Source of the DNA: Cronobacter dublinensis subsp. dublinensis LMG 23823
GTDB lineage: Bacteria; Pseudomonadota; Gammaproteobacteria; Enterobacterales; Enterobacteriaceae
Assembly (NCBI RefSeq): GCF_001277235.1
Contig: NZ_CP012266.1
Span: 434,001-498,000, forward strand
Length of the DNA stretch: 64,000 nt
Direction: 5' to 3'
This document shows positions 12,986-20,570 of the stretch, one piece after another. A program made the position numbers and the translations under genes. The notes beneath the pieces were generated by a model. It was not told the DNA's origin. It searched no databases and saw nothing but the letters and a program-made list of their open reading frames with translations. Position 1 is the first letter of the stretch; each line of letters opens with the position of its first letter.

Positions 12986-13710
12986 GTAAAGCGCGCGGTT
13001 CATTGTTTGCTCGCCTGCGGCGTCTGCTGCTGAGGGCGTTTCTTATCGTGGCGGGCGTCTGGCTTGCCGGTATTTTGCTGTTCAGTTTTATGCCGGTGCC
13101 GTTTTCCGCGGTGATGGTCGAGCGGCAGTTCTCCGCCTGGTTTAGCGGCGACTTCAGCTATGTGGCACATTCCGACTGGGTGAGCATGGATGAGATCTCG
13201 CCGTGGATGGGGCTTGCGGTGATTGCCGCGGAAGATCAGAAATTCCCGGAGCACTGGGGTTTTGACATGGCGGCCATACAGAAAGCCGTCTCCCATAACG
13301 AGCGCAGCAGACGCATTCGCGGGGCTTCGACGCTCTCTCAGCAGACGGCGAAGAACCTGTTTTTATGGGACGGGCGCAGCTGGCTGCGCAAAGGGCTGGA
13401 GGCGGGTTTAACGCTCGGCATCGAAACCGTCTGGAGCAAGCGCCGCATCCTGACGGTCTATCTGAATATCGCGGAATTCGGCGAGGGCGTGTTTGGCGTG
13501 GAAGAGGCGTCGCAGCGGTATTTCAACAAGCCCGCCCGTCGTCTGACGGCGTCGGAAGCAGCATTGCTCGCGGCCGTTTTGCCTAACCCGATACGTTTTA
13601 AAGTGAGCGCGCCGTCAGGCTACGTGCGTACGCGTCAGCAGTGGATTTTGCGCCAGATGCGCCAGCTTGGCGGGGAGTCCTTTAGTCCGATCCTCATGAA
13701 CCGCCAGTAG
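12982..13710 (+). CDS. mtgA: Monofunctional peptidoglycan transglycosylase
   Basis: Inner-membrane glycosyltransferase that polymerises lipid II into glycan strands, family GT51. The start MSKARGS at 12982 overlaps the elbB stop and gives 242 residues, as in E. coli. One N-terminal membrane anchor (about 15-37) is followed by the GT51 motifs: the catalytic Glu84 in AAEDQKFPEHWGFD, then GASTLSQQTAKNLFLW, and the second glutamate in YLNIAEFGEGVFG. There is no transpeptidase domain, unlike class A PBPs. In E. coli, mtgA is followed by yrbL; here an accessory segment follows. Confidence 0.97.
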   Translation: MSKARGSLFARLRRLLLRAFLIVAGVWLAGILLFSFMPVPFSAVMVERQFSAWFSGDFSYVAHSDWVSMDEISPWMGLAVIAAEDQKFPEHWGFDMAAIQKAVSHNERSRRIRGASTLSQQTAKNLFLWDGRSWLRKGLEAGLTLGIETVWSKRRILTVYLNIAEFGEGVFGVEEASQRYFNKPARRLTASEAALLAAVLPNPIRFKVSAPSGYVRTRQQWILRQMRQLGGESFSPILMNRQ

Positions 13711-13853
13711 ATACGCCGGATAAGCCGGGCGGAATGAGGGAACGGCCATGGCTATCATAAAGCCGGAGCAAACACTTATCGACAATGCCCGCGCCCATCA
13801 AGAGGCGCTGGCTATCTGAAATTACCGACTCCTGCAACACCAGGATGCGACCT

Positions 13854-14420
13854 ATGAAGAACATCGCCAATATCACCTTGCACGTTTCCGGCATCGTGCT
13901 GTTCGACCCTCTGACGCTGCAGGCTTTCCTGCAACGCGTCGGTTACCAGGGCAGCGATGTGTTCGGCCTGTTCATCGACGATCAGGCGATCGGGGCCCAG
14001 GCCATCGGCGAAGGGGTAGTCTTCCCCATCTACCAGATACCCGACGACGACTACGCGGTATTTCTCGAGCAAGGCGTCCTGCCACCCGCCAGCGCACAGC
14101 GGCATTTCACCTACCAGGGCGCGCCACTGCATATCACCTCGGGTGTGCTCGTTGCGGCGGACCTCGGCGCGTTGATGGACTGGGACGCAGCGTTCTTCTG
14201 CAACTACCAGGAGAACTACCCGCTACGGCTGAAGAACAACGACTACCTGGAGGTGGCTCCGGGCCGGTATCTGGTTGCCATCAGCGGATACAGCGCACTG
14301 GCAGCGCCCCTGAATCCGTTCGGCTACGGCTTGCGATTGGAGGCGGTGCAGCAGTTGCCCCCAGCCCTGCCAGACGAAGACTTCGACTTCTCGCTCAAGC
14401 GCGTGATGGGCAATCCTTGA
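13854..14420 (+). CDS. Hypothetical protein of an accessory operon (188 aa)
   Basis: I do not recognise this protein. The start at 13854 has AGGA eight bases upstream; an in-frame extension to 13785 has no ribosome site. The product is cytoplasmic by appearance, with no signal peptide or membrane segment, acidic, and rich in aromatic and beta-type segments (GYQGSDVFGLFIDD, NYQENYPLRLKNNDYLEV). The next gene begins 27 bases downstream. Codon use (CTG, GGC and GCC heavy) recalls Pseudomonas. Small acidic proteins in tandem at a variable chromosomal site are often immunity proteins left without their toxin, but nothing here proves that. It occupies the position of yrbL in E. coli, to which it shows no likeness. 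Confidence 0.75.
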   Translation: MKNIANITLHVSGIVLFDPLTLQAFLQRVGYQGSDVFGLFIDDQAIGAQAIGEGVVFPIYQIPDDDYAVFLEQGVLPPASAQRHFTYQGAPLHITSGVLVAADLGALMDWDAAFFCNYQENYPLRLKNNDYLEVAPGRYLVAISGYSALAAPLNPFGYGLRLEAVQQLPPALPDEDFDFSLKRVMGNP

Positions 14421-14446
14421 ACCGGCAATTGCACGAGGAAATGACC

Positions 14447-14887
14447 ATGCACATCGACGAACTGATTACCCTGGCGCATTACCGCAGCTTTCTCGACAGG
14501 CTGGAGCAGCAACTGGGCCAGCCGGTCGGCCGTGTGCCGTTGGAAGAAGGTCTGAGCGACTTCTACGACCACTGCCTGGAACTGGCCGGACTCGACGCCA
14601 GCGCACTGCTGGCCATCACCGAGCAGCAGCGCGAGGCGAGCCTGCGCTACATTGGCGCTAAGCTCGAGATGTTCGCCGAGCCCGAAGGCGGCAAGGACAA
14701 CATCGTCAACGAGCCTCTGCCGTTGACGCTCCCGCTCGGGCACTTGATCGAGTTTGCCCTGCTTGGGCAGGGCGATGGGATTGCCGCCTACCTCAAGCAG
14801 CTGCGCATCCCCAGGGCCCAGCAATACGGCAAGCAGATTAGCGCGCTGTTCGCCCAGTTACGCACACACGATAAACCCACCTGCTGA
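14447..14887 (+). CDS. Hypothetical protein of an accessory operon (146 aa)
   Basis: Unrecognised acidic protein, mostly helical by pattern (ITLAHYRSFLDRLEQQLGQ, LAITEQQREASLRYIGAKLE), with no signal peptide. I chose the ATG at 14447 because GAGGAA lies six bases upstream; a TTG at 14417 overlapping the previous stop would add ten residues. It lies 26 bases after the preceding gene and 12 bases before the next small ORF, so it belongs to one short operon. The sequence is intact. It could be a second immunity-like or antitoxin-like protein, or part of an unknown small system; the context suggests a mobile origin but gives no function. Confidence 0.75.
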   Translation: MHIDELITLAHYRSFLDRLEQQLGQPVGRVPLEEGLSDFYDHCLELAGLDASALLAITEQQREASLRYIGAKLEMFAEPEGGKDNIVNEPLPLTLPLGHLIEFALLGQGDGIAAYLKQLRIPRAQQYGKQISALFAQLRTHDKPTC

Positions 14888-14899
14888 CCCTGGCCACGC

Positions 14900-15043
14900 A
14901 TGAGTGCGTCGAAAATGGAACGCTTGAAGTGGGTTGCCGAGAAGGCTTGTGAAGGCTGGCTGCTTGTTCTGCCTTTGATGGGGGGGTGTACGAATTTTGG
15001 GGGCAGCTTGGGTGAGCTGCCTGTCACTGGAAAACGACCATGA
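14900..15043 (+). CDS. Small lipoprotein-like ORF (47 aa), possibly truncated
   Basis: A 47-codon ORF starting 12 bases after the previous stop. A basic N-terminus (MSASKMERLKW) leads into a hydrophobic run ending in LPLMGGC, an approximate lipobox with Cys near residue 30. The product then ends after only 17 residues, so it may be the N-terminal stub of a longer lipoprotein. Its stop overlaps an ATG (ATGA at 15040) that opens an eight-codon reading frame, and coding similarity then seems to decay. No good ribosome site is visible, so translation would depend on the upstream gene. Confidence 0.4.
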   Translation: MSASKMERLKWVAEKACEGWLLVLPLMGGCTNFGGSLGELPVTGKRP

Positions 15044-15620
15044 ACACTATCAACGGAAGGACGTAATTTATGGCCCTGATCATTGCTCACGAAAACTCCA
15101 CTGAGTACGCCCCGACAGTCTCCTACAACCATTTCGGCCGCATGCCGTAGAGCGGCCGACATGTCTCGGAATTTTCAGGAATAAAAGTCGTGGAACTACC
15201 GCAGTTCTGCGAGTAAGAAGGCCACCGCCAGGGCTTGAATGATGCCCTCTATGACCGTGTAGGGCAGCGTGAACATTCGCCATTTCACCCCGAGTTCATG
15301 GGAGGCTACCCTGAACAGGCCTGGCATGATGCCTACTGGATAGGAGTTCAACAGAACTAAGACACAACGCCCGAGTCAATTAACGCAGAGATTCAGGAGA
15401 CGTTGACCACCCTGACACTAGCTTTGGGTTGCGCGATGCATTGACCAGTGCCCTTGAGCGCGACCGTGCAGATGCTGTCAACGACGCTGACTTTCTCAAC
15501 GACATTATGATGCGCCAATTCACGCGTACGCACTCAACAATCACTGACATGGACGGTATTCTCGCACGCGAGAATTACCGGCACTGCACCTTCCATAGCT
15601 GCTGCCAGCTGGTCATATAG
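15044..15620 (+). pseudogene. Decayed coding sequence in the accessory segment
   Basis: Several short protein-like stretches sit in different plus-strand frames without a continuous ORF. At 15070-15150 a 26-codon ORF (MALIIAHENSTEYAPTVSYN...) follows a good AAGGA site and stops early. Around 15191-15236 a frame reading WNYRSSASKKATARA ends. A second frame from about 15217 reads GLNDALYDRVGQREHSPF and ends WHDAYWIGVQQN at 15360. A third, to 15620, reads LRDALTSALERDRADAV and has no convincing start. The shifts between frames look like old frameshifts and stops. I do not recognise the parent genes. Confidence 0.45.
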
Positions 15621-15680
15621 CCCGGGCTTAACAGAGCGCGGCGCAATGGCGCAGCACGCGCTGCGCTGAGAGTAGGGCGG
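15621..15680. other. GC-rich hairpin at the accessory-segment/npr boundary
   Basis: A perfect inverted repeat, GCGCAGC-acgc-GCTGCGC, lies at 15649-15666, 15 bases past the npr stop. It has no T run on either strand, so it is not a standard terminator; it may stabilise the 3' end of the rpoN-npr transcript. The resemblance to E. coli gene order resumes at npr. Confidence 0.4.
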
Positions 15681-15953
15681 TCAGTCTTCGTCAAAGCCTG
15701 CGTTAAACAGCGCGATGACGGCCGCCAGCGCTTCTTCTTCCTGCGGGCCGGTGGCCTCAATCTCAATATGGCCGCCCTGCGCGGAATCCAGCATCAGCAG
15801 CGCTATCACGCTGCTGGCTTCCGCCTCGGTGCCCGCTTCATTACGCAACAACACTTCCGCGTCAAAGCTCTGCACCAGTTCAAACAGCTTCATGGCCGGG
15901 CGGGCGTGCATCCCGAGCTTATTGGTGATTTCGACGGTCTGTTTTACGGTCAT
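15681..15953 (-). CDS. npr: Nitrogen phosphotransferase protein NPr
   Basis: HPr-like phosphocarrier of the nitrogen PTS (PtsP-NPr-PtsN). It has 90 residues with the phosphorylated His16 in LGMHARPAM, and the Ser-containing EASSVIALLML segment of the HPr fold. It accepts phosphate from EI-Ntr (ptsP, not in this window) and passes it to PtsN encoded upstream. The start codon overlaps the rapZ stop by four bases, so it is the last gene of the rpoN-hpf-ptsN-rapZ-npr series. In E. coli yrbL comes next; here it is absent. Confidence 0.97.
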   Translation of the reverse strand: MTVKQTVEITNKLGMHARPAMKLFELVQSFDAEVLLRNEAGTEAEASSVIALLMLDSAQGGHIEIEATGPQEEEALAAVIALFNAGFDED

Positions 15954-16804
15954 GATTTGCGTTTTTCCAGCGTACGATGGCGGGACTGAACGTTTTTGCC
16001 GCGCGAGCGGAAGTAATCCGCCAGCTGTTCGGCGATATAAACGGAGCGGTGTTTACCGCCAGTACAGCCGATGGCGACAGTCAGGTAGCTGCGGTTGTTG
16101 GTTTCCAGCATTGGTAGCCAGAGTTCCAGATAGCTACGCGTCTGGTAGATGAAGTTATGCACTTCAGTGTGCCGGTCGAGAAACGCCGCGACGGGCTTAT
16201 CGAGGCCGGTCATCGGGCGCAGTTTCGGGTCCCAGTGCGGGTTTGGCAGAAAACGCACGTCGAAGACATAATCGGCGTCGATCGGAATGCCGTGCTTGAA
16301 GCCGAAGGATTCAAACACCATCGTGAGTTCACGCTCGCGCTTGCCGAGCAGTCGGGTGCGCAGCATTTCCGCCAGCTCATGCACCGACATTTCCGAGGTA
16401 TCGACAATCAGATCCGCACGCGAGCGCAGCGGCTCCAGCAGATCGTTTTCTTCATCAATGGCGCTTTCCAGGGACAGGTTTTTGCTGGAGAGCGGATGCA
16501 AACGACGCGTATCGCTGTAGCGGCGAATCAGCGTGTTGCGATCGGCGTCGAGGAACAGCAGTTGCGGAGAGAACGCGTCCGGCAGGTTATTCATCGCCTG
16601 CTCAAACACCTCCGGGGATTCCGGCATATTGCGAACGTCAATGCTCACCGCGGCGGATATCTGCCTGTCAGAAAGCGTGCGCGCCAGCTCAGGCAGCAGC
16701 ACAACAGGCAGGTTATCGACGCAGTAGAACCCCATATCTTCCAGCGCACGCAGGGCGACCGATTTCCCTGACCCTGAACGTCCGCTGACGATCATCAGAA
16801 CCAT
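15950..16804 (-). CDS. rapZ: RNase adapter protein RapZ
   Basis: Adapter that binds the sRNA GlmZ and presents it to RNase E, tuning glmS and amino-sugar synthesis in response to glucosamine-6-phosphate. The start at MVLMIVSGRSG (16804) gives 284 residues, the E. coli length; an upstream in-frame codon at 16819 adds five. Walker A GRSGSGKS occupies residues 8-15. The C-terminal domain ends in a basic tail (SRGKNVQSRHRTLEKRK) used for RNA binding, after the conserved GCTGGKHRSVY segment. Overlaps npr by four bases. Confidence 0.97.
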   Translation of the reverse strand: MVLMIVSGRSGSGKSVALRALEDMGFYCVDNLPVVLLPELARTLSDRQISAAVSIDVRNMPESPEVFEQAMNNLPDAFSPQLLFLDADRNTLIRRYSDTRRLHPLSSKNLSLESAIDEENDLLEPLRSRADLIVDTSEMSVHELAEMLRTRLLGKRERELTMVFESFGFKHGIPIDADYVFDVRFLPNPHWDPKLRPMTGLDKPVAAFLDRHTEVHNFIYQTRSYLELWLPMLETNNRSYLTVAIGCTGGKHRSVYIAEQLADYFRSRGKNVQSRHRTLEKRKS

Positions 16805-16868
16805 CTGCTGTTTCTCCACACTTCAGACCGGTTAACCGGCGCTTCCTGGATTGTGCCTTTCGGCACGG

Positions 16869-17354
16869 TCATTCACTCTCTTCACTGGTTTCAGTGATTA
16901 TCTGATAGAGCTCTTCATCGCTTTGCGCGGCGCGCAGACGACGGCAAATCGTTTTGTCCGCCAGCCTTTTGGCCACCAGCGACAGCGTATGCAGATGCGT
17001 TTTGGTTTGATCCGCCGGCACCAGCAGCGCGAAGAGTAAATCGACGGGCTGGTTATCGATGGCGTCAAAGGCAATCGGCGTTTCGAGCTGAACAAAAACG
17101 CCCACGGCGCGCAGCGTGTCTTCTTCAAGCTTGCCGTGCGGAATGGCGATGCCGTTGCCGATCCCGGTACTTCCCATCCGCTCGCGGGTAAGGATCGCTT
17201 CAAACACTACCTGCGGCGGCAGGCTGAGCTGCTTTGCCGCCAGCTCGCTGATAATTTCCAGGGCGCGTTTTTTACTCTGGCAATGTACGCCGCTACGGGT
17301 GCATTCCTGGTTTAATACATTGCTCAATGGCAGAGCGGAATCATTATTCATCAT
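16869..17354 (-). CDS. ptsN: Nitrogen regulatory PTS enzyme IIA (PtsN, EIIA-Ntr)
   Basis: Regulatory EIIA protein of the nitrogen PTS, with the phosphorylated His73 in GIAIPHGKL. In E. coli its unphosphorylated form controls the potassium transporter TrkA and the kinase KdpD and influences sigma-54 activity. The protein is 161 residues, with a divergent C-terminal tail (ITETSEESE). AGGTG precedes the first of two adjacent Met codons. It lies between hpf and rapZ, as in all enterics, 64 bases before the rapZ start. Confidence 0.97.
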   Translation of the reverse strand: MMNNDSALPLSNVLNQECTRSGVHCQSKKRALEIISELAAKQLSLPPQVVFEAILTRERMGSTGIGNGIAIPHGKLEEDTLRAVGVFVQLETPIAFDAIDNQPVDLLFALLVPADQTKTHLHTLSLVAKRLADKTICRRLRAAQSDEELYQIITETSEESE

Positions 17355-17434
17355 AATTTCACCTAAGCGTTTTCTGGTGCGACGGCCCGCCAGACGGGCC
17401 GGGCCGTCGATGTCCCAGCGAAACGCCCGGACAA

Positions 17435-17722
17435 TTAATGTTGTTTCAGTTTATCTTTGTGTTTAGTGAGCTGCCGCGCCAGTTTATCAATCAAACCGTC
17501 GATGGCGGCGTACATATCCTGGCCTTCCGAACTGGCATGCAGCTCCCCGCCGTTCACATGCAGGGTGGCGTCGGCGATTTGCGTCACCTTTTCCACCTTC
17601 AGCACAATATAGACCTGATTAATCCTTTCGAAATACTGCTCCAGCTTGGCGAATTTCGTGGTGACAAACTCGCGCAGCGCTTCAGTGATTTCGACGTTAT
17701 GTCCTGTGATGTTGAGCTGCAT
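17435..17722 (-). CDS. hpf: Ribosome hibernation promoting factor, short form
   Basis: Short HPF (YhbH), 95 residues. It binds the 30S decoding region and, with RMF, promotes 100S ribosome dimers in stationary phase. The start MQLNITGHNVEIT at 17722 has GGAAG eight bases upstream; the longer ORF to 17806 runs into the rpoN 3' end and is not used. The basic C-terminus (ARQLTKHKDKLKQH) and the beta-alpha-beta pattern are conserved. It begins 22 bases after rpoN. No long-HPF dimerisation domain is present. Confidence 0.97.
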   Translation of the reverse strand: MQLNITGHNVEITEALREFVTTKFAKLEQYFERINQVYIVLKVEKVTQIADATLHVNGGELHASSEGQDMYAAIDGLIDKLARQLTKHKDKLKQH

Positions 17723-17744
17723 AGTGTCTTCCTTATCGGTTGGG

Positions 17745-19184
17745 TCAGACCAGCTGTTTGCGCTGGTTTGACGGCGGTATGGATAAAGACTCTCGATACT
17801 TCGCAACGGTACGGCGGGCCACCATGATCCCCTGATCGGACAGCATAGATGTCAGTTTGCTGTCGCTTAAGGGTTTCGCGGGGTTTTCCGCTGCAATCAA
17901 CTTCTTCACCAGCGCCCGGATAGCCGTGGACGAGGCTTCGCCGCCGCCCTCGGTGTTCACGTGGCTTGAGAAGAAATACTTTAATTCGAAAATGCCGCGC
18001 GGGCTGTGCAGATATTTTTGCGTGGTGACGCGGGAGATGGTGGATTCATGCATCTCAACCGCCTGCGCGATATCCGCCAGCACCATCGGCTTCATAAACT
18101 CTTCGCCCTGCTCGAAGAACGCCTGCTGCTGTTCAACGATGCAGCGGCTGACGCGCAGCAGCGTGTCGTTACGGCTCTCCAGGCTTTTAATCAGCCATTT
18201 CGCCTCTTGCAGGTTGCTGCGGATGAACTGGTTGTCGGATTCGTTACGCGCGCTGTTGGACATCGCGGCGTACTGCTGATTGATTTTGAGCCGGGGAATG
18301 CTGTCGGAATTCAACTCCACCACCCAGCGGCCGTTATGCTTGCGCACTAACACGTCCGGGATGACATATTCCGGCTCGCCGGTCTGGATCGACTGGCCGG
18401 GACGCGGATCGAGCGACTGGATCAAATTGACCGCTTCTTTCAGCACATCTTCCTTCAGGCGCGTGACGCGCATCAGGCTGCGAAAGTCGTGATTGGCCAG
18501 CAGATCGAGGTGATCGCTGACTATCTGCCGCGCCTGCGCGAGAAAAGGCGTGTCGGCGCTGAACTGCGAAAGCTGGATCAACAGGCAGTCGCGCAGATCG
18601 CGGGCGGCGACGCCGACTGGATCGAAACGCTGCACGCGCTTGAGCACGGCTTCAATCTCTTCCGGGCCGATGTCGTCATCGTTATCGCCCATACCGTCGA
18701 GAATATCCTGCACCGAAACGGTGAGGTAGCCGGTGTCGTCCACCGCGTCGACAATCGCCGTGGCAATGGCGCGATCGGTGTCGGAAAAGGGCGTCAGCTG
18801 CACCTGCCACATCAGGTAGTCCTGAAGGCTCTGGGTGGTTTCGCCCTGATAGACCGGCAGTTCGTCGTCGATGTAGTCGGTGCCGGTGCCTGACGGCGTG
18901 CCGGCGGTGTAGATTTCGTCCCAGCTGGCGTCAAGCGGCAGCTCGTCCGGCATCTCTTTTTGCTCCAGCGCTTCGGCGGTATCGAGCCCTTCGCTGTCCG
19001 GTGTTTCCTGAGTGGCAATTTCGTCGTGAATGTCGGTTTGCTCAAGCAGGGGATTATTTTCCAGCGCCTGTTGCAACTCCTGCTGGAGCTCCAGCGTGGA
19101 GAGCTGCAACAAGCGAATGGCCTGCTGCAACTGCGGCGTCATGGCGAGCTGTTGGCTAAGCCTTAGTTGCAAACCTTGCTTCAT
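17745..19184 (-). CDS. rpoN: RNA polymerase sigma-54 factor
   Basis: Sigma-54, which recognises -24/-12 promoters and needs AAA+ activators such as NtrC. It has 479 residues (E. coli 477). The Gln/Leu-rich region I (LRLSQQLAMTPQLQQAIRLL) contacts activator and core. An acidic region II is followed by the core-binding domain. The C-terminal DNA-binding part ends with the RpoN box ARRTVAKYRE at residues 456-465. It follows lptB by 96 bases and starts the nitrogen-PTS run. A hairpin (GGCGCGC/GCGCGCC, 19237-19256) lies in the lptB-rpoN gap and may damp read-through. Confidence 0.98.
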   Translation of the reverse strand: MKQGLQLRLSQQLAMTPQLQQAIRLLQLSTLELQQELQQALENNPLLEQTDIHDEIATQETPDSEGLDTAEALEQKEMPDELPLDASWDEIYTAGTPSGTGTDYIDDELPVYQGETTQSLQDYLMWQVQLTPFSDTDRAIATAIVDAVDDTGYLTVSVQDILDGMGDNDDDIGPEEIEAVLKRVQRFDPVGVAARDLRDCLLIQLSQFSADTPFLAQARQIVSDHLDLLANHDFRSLMRVTRLKEDVLKEAVNLIQSLDPRPGQSIQTGEPEYVIPDVLVRKHNGRWVVELNSDSIPRLKINQQYAAMSNSARNESDNQFIRSNLQEAKWLIKSLESRNDTLLRVSRCIVEQQQAFFEQGEEFMKPMVLADIAQAVEMHESTISRVTTQKYLHSPRGIFELKYFFSSHVNTEGGGEASSTAIRALVKKLIAAENPAKPLSDSKLTSMLSDQGIMVARRTVAKYRESLSIPPSNQRKQLV

Positions 19185-19280
19185 ATTCAGGGCAAAAATC
19201 CTCAGGTGTAAACGTCAAAAAGACCTGTTGCGGCGGGGCGCGCAGGGAGGCGCGCCGTTTCTGCCTGTTGCTCTACCCTA

Positions 19281-20006
19281 TCAGAGTCTGAACTCTTCCC
19301 CAAGATATACGCGTTTAACCTGTTCATCCTGCAGAATATCGTCGGGGGTGCCGTGGGCGATAAGATGCCCCTGACTAACGATATAGGCGCGCTCGCACAC
19401 CGCCAGCGTTTCACGTACGTTATGGTCGGTAATGAGTACGCCAAGGCCGCTGTCGCGCAGATGCTCGATAATGCGTTTGATATCGATAACCGAAATCGGG
19501 TCGACGCCCGCAAAAGGTTCGTCAAGCAGGATGAATTTCGGGTTCGCCGCCAGCGCGCGGGCGATCTCCACACGACGACGTTCGCCGCCGGAGAGCGACT
19601 GGCCGAGGCTGTCGCGCAGGTGGTCGATGTGAAACTCTTCCATCAGCTCTTTGGCGCGGTCTTCGCGCTGCTCGGTGCTGAGATCGTCGCGAATTTGCAG
19701 CACGGCCATCAGGTTGTCGTAGACGCTCAGGCGGCGGAAAATCGACGCCTCCTGCGGCAGATAACCGATGCCGCGACGCGCGCGGGCGTGCAGCGGCAGC
19801 AGGCTGATGTCTTCGTCATCAATGATGATATTGCCCGCGTCGCGCTGCACAATGCCCACGACCATGTAGAAGGTGGTGGTTTTACCCGCGCCGTTCGGGC
19901 CCAGCAGGCCGACAATCTCGCCTGAGTTCACCGTCAGGCTGACATCTTCCACTACGCGGCGGCCCTTGTAGGCTTTCGCCAGGTGTTTCGCAATGAGTGT
20001 TGCCAT
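19281..20006 (-). CDS. lptB: LPS export ABC transporter ATPase LptB
   Basis: Cytoplasmic ATPase that powers LPS extraction from the inner membrane through LptFG and the LptC-LptA bridge. It has 241 residues, as in E. coli. Walker A GPNGAGKTT lies at 36-44, the signature LSGGERRRVEIARALA in the middle, Walker B ILLDEPFAGVDP, and the switch His in LITDHNVRE. The start is six bases after the lptA stop. lptF and lptG are elsewhere, as in other enterics. Confidence 0.98.
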   Translation of the reverse strand: MATLIAKHLAKAYKGRRVVEDVSLTVNSGEIVGLLGPNGAGKTTTFYMVVGIVQRDAGNIIIDDEDISLLPLHARARRGIGYLPQEASIFRRLSVYDNLMAVLQIRDDLSTEQREDRAKELMEEFHIDHLRDSLGQSLSGGERRRVEIARALAANPKFILLDEPFAGVDPISVIDIKRIIEHLRDSGLGVLITDHNVRETLAVCERAYIVSQGHLIAHGTPDDILQDEQVKRVYLGEEFRL

Positions 20007-20012
20007 AAGGGT

Positions 20013-20570
20013 TTAGTTACTCTTGTTCTGAGCTGGCGCCTGGGCGCTGCCGTCTTTATTTTGCAGCTGCGACGGTACCAGTACGGTGGTCACGCGTTTG
20101 CCTTTCTCGCTGAACGCCTGCATTTTCTGCTCTTTCACGAGATAGGTGATTTTGTCGCCTTTGATATTGCTGTCGAGCTGCTCAAGGTAGGCGTTGCCGG
20201 TCAGCACCACGAAGTCGTTTTGCAGCTCGTAGTGCATCGTCGAGGCATGGCCTTTAACCGGTTTGCCGTTGTCCTGCATCTGGAAGAACGTGGCCGGATT
20301 GCCGTAACCGTCAATCACCTCTTTGCCTTTCTCACCGCCGGGGCGCGTGACGACAACTTTGTCGGCGTTGATTTTAATCGTGCCCTGCGTCACGACGACA
20401 TTACCGGTGAACGTCACCACATTGCCCTGCATATCCAGCGACTGCTGGTCAGATTCAATATGGATAGGCTGTTCGGTGTCGCCTGTCAGCGCGAACGCCG
20501 GGAAGCCTGCCGCCAGCAGCGTACTAGTCAGTACGAGATTAAGGCTGAGTTTGTTTATTCTGGATTTCAT
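20013..20570 (-). CDS. lptA: Periplasmic LPS-binding protein LptA
   Basis: Periplasmic beta-jellyroll protein that forms the LPS-conducting bridge between LptC and LptD. The start MKSRINKL at 20570 gives 185 residues, like E. coli; a TTG at 20591 would add seven. The signal peptide is cleaved after AFA (residue 27). The start overlaps the lptC 3' end by 32 bases. The ribosome site is poor: the bases just upstream of ATG read CCTCCT on the coding strand, and the nearest Shine-Dalgarno-like AAGG is 14 bases away, so coupling to lptC translation is likely. A sigma-E-like promoter lies 22-51 bases upstream. Confidence 0.97.
   Translation of the reverse strand: MKSRINKLSLNLVLTSTLLAAGFPAFALTGDTEQPIHIESDQQSLDMQGNVVTFTGNVVVTQGTIKINADKVVVTRPGGEKGKEVIDGYGNPATFFQMQDNGKPVKGHASTMHYELQNDFVVLTGNAYLEQLDSNIKGDKITYLVKEQKMQAFSEKGKRVTTVLVPSQLQNKDGSAQAPAQNKSN

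Noticed and set aside
13711..13740. REP-like sequence after mtgA (CGCCGGATAAGCCGGGCGG)
   Set aside because: It resembles half of an extragenic palindrome but lacks a clear pairing partner; it could equally be a chance GC-rich tract.
13748..13819. 23-codon ORF (MAIIKPEQTLIDNARAHQEA...) before the accessory operon
   Set aside because: It has a plausible start but no match or coding support I can judge; it may be the stub of a lost gene. Too weak to list as a gene.
15429..15620. 63-codon TTG-start ORF near npr
   Set aside because: It has no ribosome site, and coding likeness extends upstream of the TTG to a stop without a start. I treat it as part of the decayed sequence.
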